Below, in pieces: positions 44,221 through 53,235 of a stretch of 64,000 nt of DNA. A program made the translations under genes and the position numbers. Positions within the stretch are counted from its first letter, which is position 1, and each line of letters begins with the position of its first letter. The DNA is taken from assembly GCF_002899825.2 (NCBI RefSeq), contig NZ_PPED02000001.1, positions 496,001-560,000 on the forward strand. Reading direction: 5' to 3'. The notes beneath the pieces were generated by a model. The model saw only the letters and a list, made by a program, of their open reading frames with translations. It searched no databases and was not told where the DNA came from. This stretch comes from Chryseobacterium phosphatilyticum. GTDB lineage: Bacteria; Bacteroidota; Bacteroidia; Flavobacteriales; Weeksellaceae.

Positions 44221-45003
44221 ATGAATTTTGAAACATTAGTTTACCAGCAAAAACATCATATCGGTAGGTTAACCATTAATCGACCACAGGCATTAAACGC
44301 TTTAAATGATCAGGTTTTACATGAACTTACCTTATTTGCCAACCAAATCAAATCTGATAAAAATATCAGGGCACTCATCATTACCGGTTCAGGAGAGAAA
44401 GCTTTTGTAGCAGGAGCTGATATCAAAGCAATGCAGGAAATGACACCTCAAGAAGCGGAAGATTTTTCAGCAACAGCTCAAACAGCATTCAATGCTATTG
44501 AATCATTACCATTTGCTGTCATTGCTGCGGTAAATGGCTTTGCATTGGGAGGAGGATGTGAGCTGGCGTTGTCCTGTGATATTATTTTAGCCAGTGAAAA
44601 GGCAAGGTTTGGACTCCCTGAAGTTACTTTAGGACTATTGCCCTGCTTTGGAGGTACACAACGTCTTCCAAGAGCTGTGGGGCTGTATAAAGCAAGAGAA
44701 ATGGTATTTTCCGGAGAATTTTATTCAGCAGAAAAATGTAGAGAATTCGGTTTTGTAAATCGGGTTATCGTACCGGAAGAGCTGTTGAATGAAGCTCAGA
44801 AACTGGCTGAAACAATCGCTTCCAGGGGACCTGTAGCAGTTGCAAAAGCGAAACAATCTTTAAATACCGGATTTGAACTGCATATCAGAGACGGATTAAA
44901 ACAAGAGGCAACCTTATTTGGAGAATTATTTTCAACAACCGATCATCACGAAGGGATAAGCGCCTTTATAGAAAAAAGAGAACCTCATTTTAAAGGAGAA
45001 TAA
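44221..45003 (+). CDS. Enoyl-CoA hydratase
   Basis: 260 residues from ATG 44221 (MNFETLVYQQ); an ATG at 44206 is 5 codons upstream. Crotonase fold: LTINRPQALNALND, GEKAFVAGADIKAM, GGGCELALSCDI and PEVTLGLLPCFGGTQRL with the catalytic Glu pair. Here it should hydrate methacrylyl-CoA in valine degradation, although crotonases are broad. Last gene of the set, followed by two hairpins. Confidence 0.88.
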   Translation: MNFETLVYQQKHHIGRLTINRPQALNALNDQVLHELTLFANQIKSDKNIRALIITGSGEKAFVAGADIKAMQEMTPQEAEDFSATAQTAFNAIESLPFAVIAAVNGFALGGGCELALSCDIILASEKARFGLPEVTLGLLPCFGGTQRLPRAVGLYKAREMVFSGEFYSAEKCREFGFVNRVIVPEELLNEAQKLAETIASRGPVAVAKAKQSLNTGFELHIRDGLKQEATLFGELFSTTDHHEGISAFIEKREPHFKGE

Positions 45004-45067
45004 TCAATACTGTTCATCCTTTAAAATACTAACCACATTCAAAACAATGGGTTAAGGAGAAAATACC

Positions 45068-45097
45068 ATGGAAAATAACCAAGGTTTTCCATTTTTT
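45068..45097 (+). terminator. Hairpin after the valine operon
   Basis: ATGGAAAA / TTTTCCAT with a 9-nt loop and a T6 tail; first of two hairpins after the enoyl-CoA hydratase. Confidence 0.65.
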
Positions 45098-45116
45098 ACA
45101 ATCCGATATTTGATTA

Positions 45117-45139
45117 CCCGGAAGAGATTCCGGGTTTTT
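45117..45139 (+). terminator. Terminator after the valine operon
   Basis: CCCGGAA-GAGA-TTCCGGG followed by T5; the strongest GC stem in this spacer. Confidence 0.85.
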
Positions 45140-45152
45140 ACTTTGTTAATAA

Positions 45153-45962
45153 CTAAACTCCACCCATTACATACATATTTTCCATCGTAGGTAACTTACT
45201 GCCTCCCTGTTTTTCAAGAGTAATGGCGAAGGCTTGTGCATTTGGAATATTTGCGAGTGCTATTTTAGTATCTTTTTCTTCGGTGTACATTCCTGCGTCT
45301 ACAGGTTTTCCGTCCTGAATCGCCCAAAGTTGGTATTGCATTCCTTCAGGTGCTTTAGGTAGATTTTCAGCATTCAGATAGACTTCTTTGGTCTTTTTAT
45401 CCCAGAAAACCATCGCCTTGGAATCTGTGTGTTTTTCTACTCCTTTTAACATCACCATTTGCATATCAGGATTAGAAAACATCTCTATTTTCCGGTTCAT
45501 CTTTTGCATGGCAATATCCTGAGATTGCTTCTCCGTCTTTATCTTTGCCATTTCCTCTTTTGCCTTGGACTGATTATTCATCCAGAAGAGATTGCCAGCA
45601 ATGCTTAATAAAAATAATACGGAAGCAGCAATGGAAAATGTTTTCCAGTTATTATTTCCCTGAATTTTAATTTCTTCCTGAGGTTTTGCAGCAGGAATAT
45701 CCGTGGAAACGACAGGTTTTATTTCTTCAACCCTCTGTTCCTGTTGGATCTTATTCCAGATCTTGGATTTTAAATCTCCCGGAGGTGGTACAGCCTGTGC
45801 TGTAGCAAGATGTTCCAAAGTAAGTTGTGCTTCTTCAAAAGCCGCTTTTACTTCAGCATTATTCTTCATCACACACTCCAAAATCCCTGCTTCCTCGGGA
45901 GAAGCATGGCCTAGAATATAAGATTCTATAATTCCGGATGATATGTATTCTTTAGTGTTCAA
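45153..45962 (-). CDS. Anti-sigma factor (RskA-like)
   Basis: 269 residues with one membrane segment (about 115-133, TFSIAASVLFLLSIAGNLFW). The cytoplasmic N-terminus (IESYILGHASPEEAGILECVMKNNAEV, given in part) is the sigma-binding region; the periplasmic RskA-like domain has GMQYQLWAIQDGKPVDAGMY. It should hold the ECF sigma factor encoded directly upstream. Start is TTG, 2 bp after the sigma stop, so translation is coupled. No zinc HXXXCXXC is seen. Confidence 0.82.
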   Translation of the reverse strand: MNTKEYISSGIIESYILGHASPEEAGILECVMKNNAEVKAAFEEAQLTLEHLATAQAVPPPGDLKSKIWNKIQQEQRVEEIKPVVSTDIPAAKPQEEIKIQGNNNWKTFSIAASVLFLLSIAGNLFWMNNQSKAKEEMAKIKTEKQSQDIAMQKMNRKIEMFSNPDMQMVMLKGVEKHTDSKAMVFWDKKTKEVYLNAENLPKAPEGMQYQLWAIQDGKPVDAGMYTEEKDTKIALANIPNAQAFAITLEKQGGSKLPTMENMYVMGGV

Positions 45963-45963
45963 T

Positions 45964-46533
45964 TTATTGATAATCTTTAAGCAAATCTTTTAATTTCATC
46001 AATGCGTTCCGCATTTTCGTTTTTACCGTTCCCAGCGGTATCTTCAGTTTTTCGGATATTTCGTTCTGGGTATATCCCTGATAATAAGCCAGATTGATAA
46101 GCTCTTGTTTATCAACCTCCAGTCCTTCAAGCACATTATTAAATCCAATATAATCAGATGAATGGTTTGATGTAGAAAGCTCTGTGGTATTATATACGAA
46201 ATCTGGAAGCGGTTGGTTCTTGAGATTGTTTTGAAAACTTTTTGATTTCAGATAATCTATTGCAGTATTGCGGGCAATATTAATCATCCATGTATAAAAC
46301 CGCCCTTTAGAAGAATCATATTGCTGGATTGAATTCCAGATTTTAACAAAAACATCCTGAATGATTTCCTCGGTATATTCTTTAGATTGAACTATCCGGA
46401 GGATGACCCCATATAATGCCCCGGCATAATGGTCATACAAATAATGAAAACCAACTTCGTTTTTTTCTTTGAGTAAAACGATAAGTTCTTCTTCCGAGTA
46501 GATTGTTTTGATAGTTCTTGTTTTTCGTTTCAA
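45964..46533 (-). CDS. ECF-type RNA polymerase sigma factor
   Basis: 189 residues. Region 2 is EVGFHYLYDHYAGALYGVIL to KIWNSIQQYDSSKGRFYTWM; region 4 is LINLAYYQGYTQNEISEKLKIPLGTVKTKMRNA in part. It resembles the SigK-like group that works with RskA-type anti-sigma factors. The only start-like codon is TTG at 46533. This overlaps a promoter-like TACATTTG (rc of 46531-46538) with TTG 18 bp upstream, so the start or the promoter reading may be wrong. It faces away from the fasciclin gene, a probable target. Confidence 0.85.
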   Translation of the reverse strand: MKRKTRTIKTIYSEEELIVLLKEKNEVGFHYLYDHYAGALYGVILRIVQSKEYTEEIIQDVFVKIWNSIQQYDSSKGRFYTWMINIARNTAIDYLKSKSFQNNLKNQPLPDFVYNTTELSTSNHSSDYIGFNNVLEGLEVDKQELINLAYYQGYTQNEISEKLKIPLGTVKTKMRNALMKLKDLLKDYQ

Positions 46534-46829
46534 ATGTAATAAAATTCTAGATATAACAATCGAAAATTAAATATTCTTTTATATCAATCAATATTTCTGA
46601 AAAACAGGTAGAAAAAAATAGTAAAAAGAATATATAGATGGTGTAATTCTTTAAAATAATCATAAAAAAATAAGACTTTATGGGGTAGATTTAAATTTAA
46701 TTAAAAATAATTTATTGATTTACAATATTTTATAAATAAAAACAACTTTTTTTAAATCTAAATTAAAACCATCCTCGTAAATGAAACTAAGAACACAATT
46801 AATCATAATTAATTAAAAAAATCAACACA

Positions 46830-47399
46830 ATGAACACACGATCAAAAATCACAGTTTTAGCAATGGTAGCTTTATCATTTGCTTTTAGCGGGAAGGTAAC
46901 TGCACAAACGATGAAAGAAAAAACAGTAATGGTAGGAGGAGCTGCCATGTACCCATCTAAGAATATTATTGAAAATGCCGTAAACTCCAAAGACCACAAA
47001 ACACTCGTTGCTGCGGTAAAAGCTGCCGGTCTTGTGGAAACATTACAAAGCGCCGGTCCTTTCACGGTTTTGGCGCCTACGGATGCTGCATTTGCAAAAC
47101 TTCCTAAAGGAACTGTAGAAAACCTGGTAAAGCCTGAAAATAAAGCAATGCTCACCAAAATATTGACGTATCATGTTTTATCCGGAAAGTATAACGCCAA
47201 AGATATATGGGCAGCAGTAGCTGCTGGGAAAGGAAAAAGTATGATGAAAACAGTAGAAGGAGAAGAACTTACATTCTGGACAAAAGGTAAAGATCTTTAT
47301 ATCAAAGATGCTAAAGGAAACAATGCAAGAGTAACTATAGCTGATGTAAACCAATCTAATGGTGTGATTCATGTGATAGATACGGTGTTAATGCCCTAG
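46830..47399 (+). CDS. Secreted fasciclin-domain protein
   Basis: 189 residues with signal peptide ending VTAQ (about residue 26). One FAS1 domain: H1 motif GPFTVLAPTDAAFAKLP and H2 motif ILTYHVLSGKYNA, ending NGVIHVIDTVLMP. FAS1 proteins mediate adhesion or surface stability. The divergent ECF sigma pair suggests regulation by it, as in other bacteria where fasciclin genes adjoin SigK-like units. A hairpin at 47406 follows. Confidence 0.88.
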   Translation: MNTRSKITVLAMVALSFAFSGKVTAQTMKEKTVMVGGAAMYPSKNIIENAVNSKDHKTLVAAVKAAGLVETLQSAGPFTVLAPTDAAFAKLPKGTVENLVKPENKAMLTKILTYHVLSGKYNAKDIWAAVAAGKGKSMMKTVEGEELTFWTKGKDLYIKDAKGNNARVTIADVNQSNGVIHVIDTVLMP

Positions 47400-47405
47400 T
47401 TTTTG

Positions 47406-47431
47406 AGCAGCATAAAAATTATGCTGCTTTT
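47406..47431 (+). terminator. Terminator after the fasciclin gene
   Basis: Perfect 10-bp stem AGCAGCATAA / TTATGCTGCT with AAA loop and T tail. Ferritin-like genes downstream may be reached by partial read-through or have their own promoter. Confidence 0.85.
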
Positions 47432-47462
47432 CTTTTATCAAACACTAAAAAATAATAGTATT

Positions 47463-48176
47463 ATGAAAAAAACAATTCACGTTTCTAATCAGGGAGCAAC
47501 CCTTGATACCAGCAGAAGAAACTTTTTAAAATTAAGCGGAATAGGATTGGCTGTCGCCGGGCTTACTATGATAGGCTGTACGGATGATGATGATTTTCAA
47601 ATGCCAGGTAACAATCAGATCTTTGACCTTGGAACAGGTGATGTTGGTATATTAAATTATGCCTACGCCCTTGAGCAACTGGAAGCAGATTTCTATACAA
47701 AAGTAGTCAACAACTTCTACTCGGGAATATCCAGTATTGAAAAAGAAATTTTTACAGATCTTTATCATCATGAGGTCGTTCATCGTGATTTTTTTAAAGC
47801 CGCCATTAGTGGGGTAACTCAGAATGTCCTTCCCAAATTAGAATTTCAGTATACCAATGTCAATTTTAATGACAGGAATTCTGTATTAGCGACTTCCAAA
47901 GCATTGGAAGATACCGGAGTAGCAGCATATAATGGTGCCGGGAAATACATTTCTAATCCGGATTACCTTGTTATTGCCGGAAAAATAGTTTCTGTAGAAG
48001 CAAGACACGCTTCAGCAATAAGAAATCTCATCAATCCCGGATCTTCAGATTTTTCTGGTGATGATGTTATTGATGCCAACGGACTGGATCTTGCCAAAGA
48101 GCCCAAAGATATCGTCATGGCTGCAGGAGGATTTATAAAAACTTCTTTTACATGGAAAGAAAGAGGTATTAATTAA
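47463..48176 (+). CDS. Exported ferritin-like protein
   Basis: 237 residues from ATG 47463; the frame continues upstream through the terminator hairpin, which is not coding. Twin-arginine-like SRRNFLKLSG with lipobox-like TMIGC suggests Tat export and lipidation. The ferritin-like four-helix domain has EQLEADFYTKV, HHEVVHRDFF, ALEDTGVAAY and SVEARHASAIRNL, with the Glu and ExxH residues of a di-iron site. Function is probably in stress; the class resembles desiccation-related proteins. Confidence 0.82.
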   Translation: MKKTIHVSNQGATLDTSRRNFLKLSGIGLAVAGLTMIGCTDDDDFQMPGNNQIFDLGTGDVGILNYAYALEQLEADFYTKVVNNFYSGISSIEKEIFTDLYHHEVVHRDFFKAAISGVTQNVLPKLEFQYTNVNFNDRNSVLATSKALEDTGVAAYNGAGKYISNPDYLVIAGKIVSVEARHASAIRNLINPGSSDFSGDDVIDANGLDLAKEPKDIVMAAGGFIKTSFTWKERGIN

Positions 48177-48200
48177 TCATTCACCCTTAAATCTTATATT

Positions 48201-49016
48201 ATGAATATTCTTAAATTACTAGATAAGCTTTCCAATGATAAATTCTTCACAACGGAGGCATCCAGATTAGATACAATTACAAATATTTCTGCCTTTGGGA
48301 AGAAAGCTGCTGTAGCATCAGTTCCTCTTGGGCTTGCCAGCATGATGGCATCTCCTGTAAAGGCTGAAGAAAAAAAAGTTCAAGCAACCGGAATGTTTTT
48401 AAAAAGTACGTTAACGGATGCGCTACAACTTGCTTTAGTTCTTGAATATCTTGAAAATGAATACTACAGCATGGGTTTATCTAAAGCAGGATTAATTCCC
48501 AATGCCGACAGAGCAGTTTTTATGCAGATCTCAAAGCATGAATCTGCTCATGTCAATTTTTTAAAAAGTACACTGACTTCTTTAGGGACAACACCGGGAG
48601 CGAAACCTACTTTTGATTTTACAGCGAATGGAAATTTTTCTCCGTTTACCGACTATAATCAATTTCTTATCCTGGCTCAGGCCTTTGAAGACACTGGCGT
48701 AAGAGCCTATAAAGGACAGGCAGGAAATGTAATGTCTAATAAAGTTGTCCTGCAAGCTGCATTGCAGATTCATTCCGTAGAAGCAAGACACGCATCTCAG
48801 GTAAGAAGAATGAGGGCCAATAAAGGGTGGATAGAATTGGCTGATGGTGGAAATATGCCATCAGCAACTAATCCCGTGTATGCCGGGGAAGATAATACCA
48901 ATCAGGCAGGCTATAATACGGCAACTTTATTTGGTGCCGCAGCGGGTTCGGCCGCCTATGATGAAATTCTAAGTGGAAGTGATGCTCAGACGATTGCTTC
49001 CTTATTTATAGTTTAG
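48201..49016 (+). CDS. Ferritin-like protein, second copy
   Basis: 271 residues, paralogous to the preceding gene: LVLEYLENEYYSMGL, KHESAHVNFLKSTL, AFEDTGVRAY and SVEARHASQVRRM repeat the same Glu and ExxH spacing. An N-terminal segment with AAVASVPLGLASMMASPVKAEE may be an export signal. Placed 24 bp after its paralogue, so cotranscribed. The C-terminus has an extra 60-residue tail. Confidence 0.82.
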   Translation: MNILKLLDKLSNDKFFTTEASRLDTITNISAFGKKAAVASVPLGLASMMASPVKAEEKKVQATGMFLKSTLTDALQLALVLEYLENEYYSMGLSKAGLIPNADRAVFMQISKHESAHVNFLKSTLTSLGTTPGAKPTFDFTANGNFSPFTDYNQFLILAQAFEDTGVRAYKGQAGNVMSNKVVLQAALQIHSVEARHASQVRRMRANKGWIELADGGNMPSATNPVYAGEDNTNQAGYNTATLFGAAAGSAAYDEILSGSDAQTIASLFIV

Positions 49017-49044
49017 TGGTGTAATATTTTGACTAAGATGATGT

Positions 49045-49076
49045 ACCCCTTTTCCAATTTTTTTTGGAAAAGGGGT
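49045..49076 (+). terminator. Terminator of the ferritin-like operon
   Basis: Perfect 13-bp stem ACCCCTTTTCCAA / TTGGAAAAGGGGT with a T6 loop. Confidence 0.88.
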
Positions 49077-49117
49077 CATTATTTTAATCTCACTTTATAT
49101 AAAAAGGATAGAATGTA

Positions 49118-49903
49118 TTATGCTTTTTTGCGGCGACCGGAAACTTTTCGATCCAGGTCTTTAATATCCTGTCTCAGTTCGCGGAACATTTCTTTAAAGT
49201 TGTAGCTTTCATAATCACCGGGCTCGAAATCTTCAGGGAAAATGCCTGAAGCATATTGCCATATTTCCACTACTTCTTCAAACGGAATATCATAAGGTTC
49301 ATAGAAAGAGTTATCCGCACTTACACATATCGAATTATCTTTTCTTTCCTTAAAACGCTTATAGGTAATCCCATCATTCAGAGTTACAAAAACATAGGTT
49401 TTTCCCGGTTTCAGATCGCTGATGCCTTCCACATATTTTCCTACAATATAAGAACCACTTCTAAACGGAGGCATAGAATCTCCGTCTGCAGGAAACGCTC
49501 TGTATTTTCCGTTGGTTAAAAAAGGGAGTGCAATCCTTTGAAGGCTCTCAATATAGTCTACATCACTGTATCCTTCAAGATATCCCATTGATGCTTTTTG
49601 AGGAATGATTTCAATTGTATCATTACCCAGATCATCAACTGCAACAGGAAGAACAATCCTGTTATCCGGAAGTTTCATCATTTCATCTATTGGATATTTC
49701 TGAATATCTACAGATAGCAACAAGTCAATACTAACGTGGAAATATTTGGATATTTTAATCAGTAGCTCGATAGGGGGTTCAGAGATTCCGTTCTCATATT
49801 TGGAGTACCGCACACGGGAAATCGTGAGTTCATCAGCTACATTTTGTTGAGAGAGCTTTCTTCTGGCCCTTAAAAATCGTATATTATTTGAAAAAATTGA
49901 CAT
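49118..49903 (-). CDS. XRE-type HTH and S24 peptidase repressor
   Basis: 261 residues from ATG 49903; the upstream part of the open frame is spacer. N-terminal HTH (SIFSNNIRFLRARRKLSQQN and VADELTISRVRYSKYENG). C-terminal LexA/CI-type S24 domain with nucleophile Ser143 in DGDSM and Lys182 in GITYKRF. The usual Ala-Gly or Cys-Gly self-cleavage site seems to be Met106-Gly107 (ASMGY), so RecA-triggered cleavage is uncertain. A decayed copy lies at 53846-54051 next to dinB. Likely controls DNA damage genes of this region. TATTTTTG in its upstream DNA (minus strand) is a -7 candidate. Confidence 0.85.
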   Translation of the reverse strand: MSIFSNNIRFLRARRKLSQQNVADELTISRVRYSKYENGISEPPIELLIKISKYFHVSIDLLLSVDIQKYPIDEMMKLPDNRIVLPVAVDDLGNDTIEIIPQKASMGYLEGYSDVDYIESLQRIALPFLTNGKYRAFPADGDSMPPFRSGSYIVGKYVEGISDLKPGKTYVFVTLNDGITYKRFKERKDNSICVSADNSFYEPYDIPFEEVVEIWQYASGIFPEDFEPGDYESYNFKEMFRELRQDIKDLDRKVSGRRKKA

Positions 49904-50038
49904 TGATAAAAGTATGTCAGCAAAAATACAAAATTTGAGGCCTAATATATCAAGGATCTGAACAGATTTTACCTTAAAAAAACAAGAAAATGAGTTTTCC
50001 CTGACTGATTTTACTAAAATACCGCCCCCTAAAATCAA

Positions 50039-50333
50039 TTATTGTTCAATAAAATCTTCATTAAAATGGATTTTTATTGGTTTTGACGATTTTCTACAAA
50101 TAAACAGTATTTATTTAAAAATTAATAACTCTAAATTTTCAAATTTGAGATATGTTTTTTAACATTTAGAAAATCAATTAGATATAAAATAAAATGACAT
50201 TTCCATCAAATAGCATTTATATTAATGAAATATTAAATTATATAAATAATATATTAATTAATTCAAAAAAATATAGCGTCGTATAATTATTATTCATATC
50301 TTCGGGATGTATTAATCATATAAAATTATAGTT
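50039..50333. other. AT-rich spacer upstream of the peptide gene
   Basis: About 295 bp, very AT-rich with long runs of A/T. Contains the promoters of the peptide gene (TATCTTCG near 50298 is a poor -7 match); no ORF or structured RNA recognised. Confidence 0.4.
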
Positions 50334-50591
50334 ATGAAAAACTTAAAAAAATTAGACAGAGACCAATTGAAATCAATTTCTGGTGAAGGACTTCTTGATC
50401 CTATCGGACAACTAATCGGAGGCGTTGTAGGCGCTGTTGGAGGTATCGTTGGAGGTCTTGGAGGTGTTGTTGGAGGAACCGTAACTGGTGTTCTTGGTGT
50501 TGTAGGAAATGGACTTTGCCAAGTACAATGTGCTGTTGGTCACGTAGTGAAAATTACAGTGGTAAGCTGTGGTGCAAACACTTGTAACTAA
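50334..50591 (+). CDS. Bacteriocin-like Gly/Val-rich peptide
   Basis: 85 residues. Leader MKNLKKLDRDQLKSISGE is related to that of the peptide at 24116. The body is almost purely Gly, Val, Ile and Leu (IGGVVGAVGGIVGG, GVVGGTVTGVLGVVG), a membrane-active character with GxxxG repeats, and ends with four cysteines (62, 66, 79, 84) as LCQVQC and SCGANTC. This resembles pore-forming bacteriocins, but no immunity or ABC transporter gene is adjacent. Activity is inferred only from composition. Confidence 0.72.
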   Translation: MKNLKKLDRDQLKSISGEGLLDPIGQLIGGVVGAVGGIVGGLGGVVGGTVTGVLGVVGNGLCQVQCAVGHVVKITVVSCGANTCN

Positions 50592-50609
50592 GAAAGCAAA
50601 AAAATTACT

Positions 50610-50637
50610 ACCGCTCTGAAAAGAGCGGTTTTTTTTT
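50610..50637 (+). terminator. Terminator after the Gly-rich peptide gene
   Basis: ACCGCTCT-GAAA-AGAGCGGT with GNRA-type tetraloop and T9 tail. Confidence 0.92.
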
Positions 50638-50639
50638 GA

Positions 50640-50672
50640 AACTGGCTGTTAATTGATTTAACAGCCAGTTTT
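50640..50672 (+). terminator. Second hairpin in tandem
   Basis: AACTGGCTGTTAA / TTAACAGCCAGTT, 13-bp perfect stem with TTGAT loop and T-rich tail, directly after the previous terminator. Confidence 0.8.
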
Positions 50673-50735
50673 TTATTTAATTACAACCCAAAAATTTTTA
50701 TACAGCAAACATAGGACATATGTAATTATTTTATC

Positions 50736-50775
50736 GCAACAATGTTGCAATAAAAAATAAAATTATCTAGCTTTG
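50736..50775 (+). promoter_or_regulatory. Promoter with overlapping predicted Zur operator
   Basis: GCAAC-AAT-GTTGC at 50736-50748 is a perfect palindrome identical in both arms to the operator at 27238. TTG at 50745-50747 and TAGCTTTG at 50768-50775, spacer 20 bp, form an exact promoter whose -33 element lies in the operator. It precedes the TonB receptor start by 23 bp. Confidence 0.75.
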
Positions 50776-50798
50776 CCGGATTATTAAAGCATGTGTAC

Positions 50799-53183
50799 AT
50801 GAAAAAAGCTGTTATTTTTTTGATAGGAGGTGGTCTTATTTCTTCTCCTACTGTTCTGAAAGCTCAGAAACAGACAACTCAAAAGACCATACAGGACATA
50901 GAATCTGTAGAAATACAAGGAAGACTGAATCACGAAGCTACCACTATTCCAAGGAAAACCCTGGATTTTATCCAATCCAATACTTTGGGGGAAACATTGA
51001 GAAAAATTCCGGGTATTCAGAACTCAGGTTATGGACCTAATGCAGGAGCTCCTGTTATCCGAAGCCTCAGCGGAAACAGGGTCAGAGTACTTGAAAACGG
51101 AATGTCTGTTAATGATCTTTCAGGAATAAGCCCGGATTTCAATATGGATATTGAAATGGATAATGTACAAAGTATCAATATTTACAAAAACTCTGCTTCA
51201 GTTCTGTATGGAGGAAAAGCCATTGGTGGGGCAATAGATGTTGAAACCAATTATATTGCCCGTCAGCTTTCTTCAAAAAAATTCAATATCAATGCCCTGC
51301 TTGAAGGAGGAAGCAACAGCGGACAAAGACAGGCATTTTCAGCCAAAGGCACCCTTGCCAAAAACTGGGTTTTAACTGTTGGCGCAAGTAATCAGAAACA
51401 GGATATCGTCAGAATTCCCGGAAAATCTAAGGACAGCAGATGCTATGATCCGAATCTGGTTGGATTCAACAGTATCCTACAGTCACTCTGCCAGTTGAAT
51501 GTTGACTCCAGAAATGTACTTAATATCAGTCTTTTCCCTTATATCAGCCAGTTCGCTATTGATCATATGATAGAATATGAACTCTCACAGGATGATCTTT
51601 ATACATTCAGTCCTACCTATTATAATCCTTCGGATGGTAAATATTATCCTAATCCTAAAAATGACAAATACATTTCCGGCCAGGATCCCACCAAAGATCG
51701 TTACCGAAGCGAGGTAAACAGTATTAATGATATTGTCCCGCAGAAAGATGGTGTTATCCCCAACAGCCATTCTGAAAGTAATTCATTCTATATAGGAACA
51801 AGTTATATCGGAAAATCATTTTATGTAGGAGGTGCTTATCAGAATTCGTATTCCTATTTCGGAGTTCCGGGTTATGCAATGCCTAAAATGCCGGCTCATT
51901 CTCATGGGAAACCCCAGAAAAAGATAGAATATTTACCCATCAATATAAAAAGCTTTTCTCATAAAGCAATGTTTGAATCTGCTTACAAGTTCAATAACTT
52001 CCCAATTGCCAGTATAAAACTGAACTATATGGGTGTTTTTTCAAAAAATATGGAACTCCTTGACCGATACAAAGCGAATCAGTTTACTATACAGCAACAT
52101 AATGGCCGCCTTGAAATAGCTCAGCAAAAATTGAAATTTCTGACCGGAACCACAGGTGTTGAAGTACAGTACAGGGATATGGAAGGAAAAGGCAGCCAGC
52201 GATACCTGCCGAATAACATCAGTCGTGAGATCGGAATTTTTACTATGCAGCATCTTGATTTCAACTTTCTTGAATTAGACCTGGGCTACCGAAATGATCA
52301 CGTACAACGTAGAGCAGAGGCGGATAACACCTACAAAAGAAGCCGTGGCCTCTCCGGAGGAAACCTTAACAGGAGAGACTTTACGCTCAACCAGCTTCAT
52401 GCCGCTGCTCAGTGGAATATCTTTAAAAAAGCCTATCTGAAAGTACAGTATAATCATTCCGAAAGAGCCCCTGAAGTAAACGAACTATACTCAGGAAACA
52501 ACCATTTTGCTATTCTGACGGAAGAAAACGGAGACGACAGACTGGATAAAGAAACGGCAAACACTATAGAAATAGGCGGTGGGCTTAACCTAAAAAACAT
52601 TCGTCTTTCTGCCAATTGGTATCATACCAACTATAAAAACTATATCTATCTGGCTCATACCGGGCTGTCACGGGAAGTCTTCCTCGTTAAAGAATGGCGT
52701 TCTGATGATACCGAAGTTAATGGAATAGAGGCCGAGGCAGCCTATAAAATAGATCTTCAAAAGTTCGGTAAATGGGAGATAGGCTCTTATTATGATCTGG
52801 TAAGAAATATCAGTGTTGCCGATAGTTCTATCAGAAAATGGAGCGACGGAGATTATATGCCTAATATGCCTACCAGTCGTTTGGGATTCAGTCTGACGGG
52901 AAGCATACAAAACTTTAGTATCAACGTAGGTCTGGATCATTATTTAAAACAAAAATATTTAGGAAAAAATATTAATCCGGAGCTTCCTATGCCAGCATTT
53001 TCGCTTCTTAATGCCCGTATTGCCTATGAAGATAACAGTTTGAAAATAGGAACTATAGAATACTATATCTCAGGAAGTAATCTTTTAAATACAGAAGCCA
53101 GGCTTCAGAATTCCCAATTGAAATTCCTGAGCCCTATGGCAGGAATCAATATTTCTGTGGGGGTAAAAATAAAAATATCATAA
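50799..53183 (+). CDS. TonB-dependent receptor, ZnuD-like (predicted zinc uptake)
   Basis: 794 residues from ATG 50799 (an in-frame GTG lies 6 bp upstream). Signal peptide ends VLKAQ; the plug domain has TLGETLRKIPGIQ and APVIRSLSGNRVRVLENG, then KNSASVLYGGKAIGGAIDVET. No carboxypeptidase-like N-terminal domain is present, unlike the receptor at 16397. In the barrel, HSERAPEVNELYSGNNHFAI and DKETANTIEIGG resemble ZnuD-type receptors, and one loop has the His-containing PKMPAHSHGKP. With the Zur-type palindrome over its promoter, zinc uptake is the best guess. Heme or copper uptake are alternatives. Confidence 0.83.
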   Translation: MKKAVIFLIGGGLISSPTVLKAQKQTTQKTIQDIESVEIQGRLNHEATTIPRKTLDFIQSNTLGETLRKIPGIQNSGYGPNAGAPVIRSLSGNRVRVLENGMSVNDLSGISPDFNMDIEMDNVQSINIYKNSASVLYGGKAIGGAIDVETNYIARQLSSKKFNINALLEGGSNSGQRQAFSAKGTLAKNWVLTVGASNQKQDIVRIPGKSKDSRCYDPNLVGFNSILQSLCQLNVDSRNVLNISLFPYISQFAIDHMIEYELSQDDLYTFSPTYYNPSDGKYYPNPKNDKYISGQDPTKDRYRSEVNSINDIVPQKDGVIPNSHSESNSFYIGTSYIGKSFYVGGAYQNSYSYFGVPGYAMPKMPAHSHGKPQKKIEYLPINIKSFSHKAMFESAYKFNNFPIASIKLNYMGVFSKNMELLDRYKANQFTIQQHNGRLEIAQQKLKFLTGTTGVEVQYRDMEGKGSQRYLPNNISREIGIFTMQHLDFNFLELDLGYRNDHVQRRAEADNTYKRSRGLSGGNLNRRDFTLNQLHAAAQWNIFKKAYLKVQYNHSERAPEVNELYSGNNHFAILTEENGDDRLDKETANTIEIGGGLNLKNIRLSANWYHTNYKNYIYLAHTGLSREVFLVKEWRSDDTEVNGIEAEAAYKIDLQKFGKWEIGSYYDLVRNISVADSSIRKWSDGDYMPNMPTSRLGFSLTGSIQNFSINVGLDHYLKQKYLGKNINPELPMPAFSLLNARIAYEDNSLKIGTIEYYISGSNLLNTEARLQNSQLKFLSPMAGINISVGVKIKIS

Positions 53184-53235
53184 TCATATTAATTTTATCC
53201 GCTGTTATCACTCATAAACTGATAGCAACGGTTTT

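Noticed and set aside
47403..47462. Upstream start of the first ferritin-like gene
   Set aside because: The extra 20 codons run through the terminator hairpin of the fasciclin gene.
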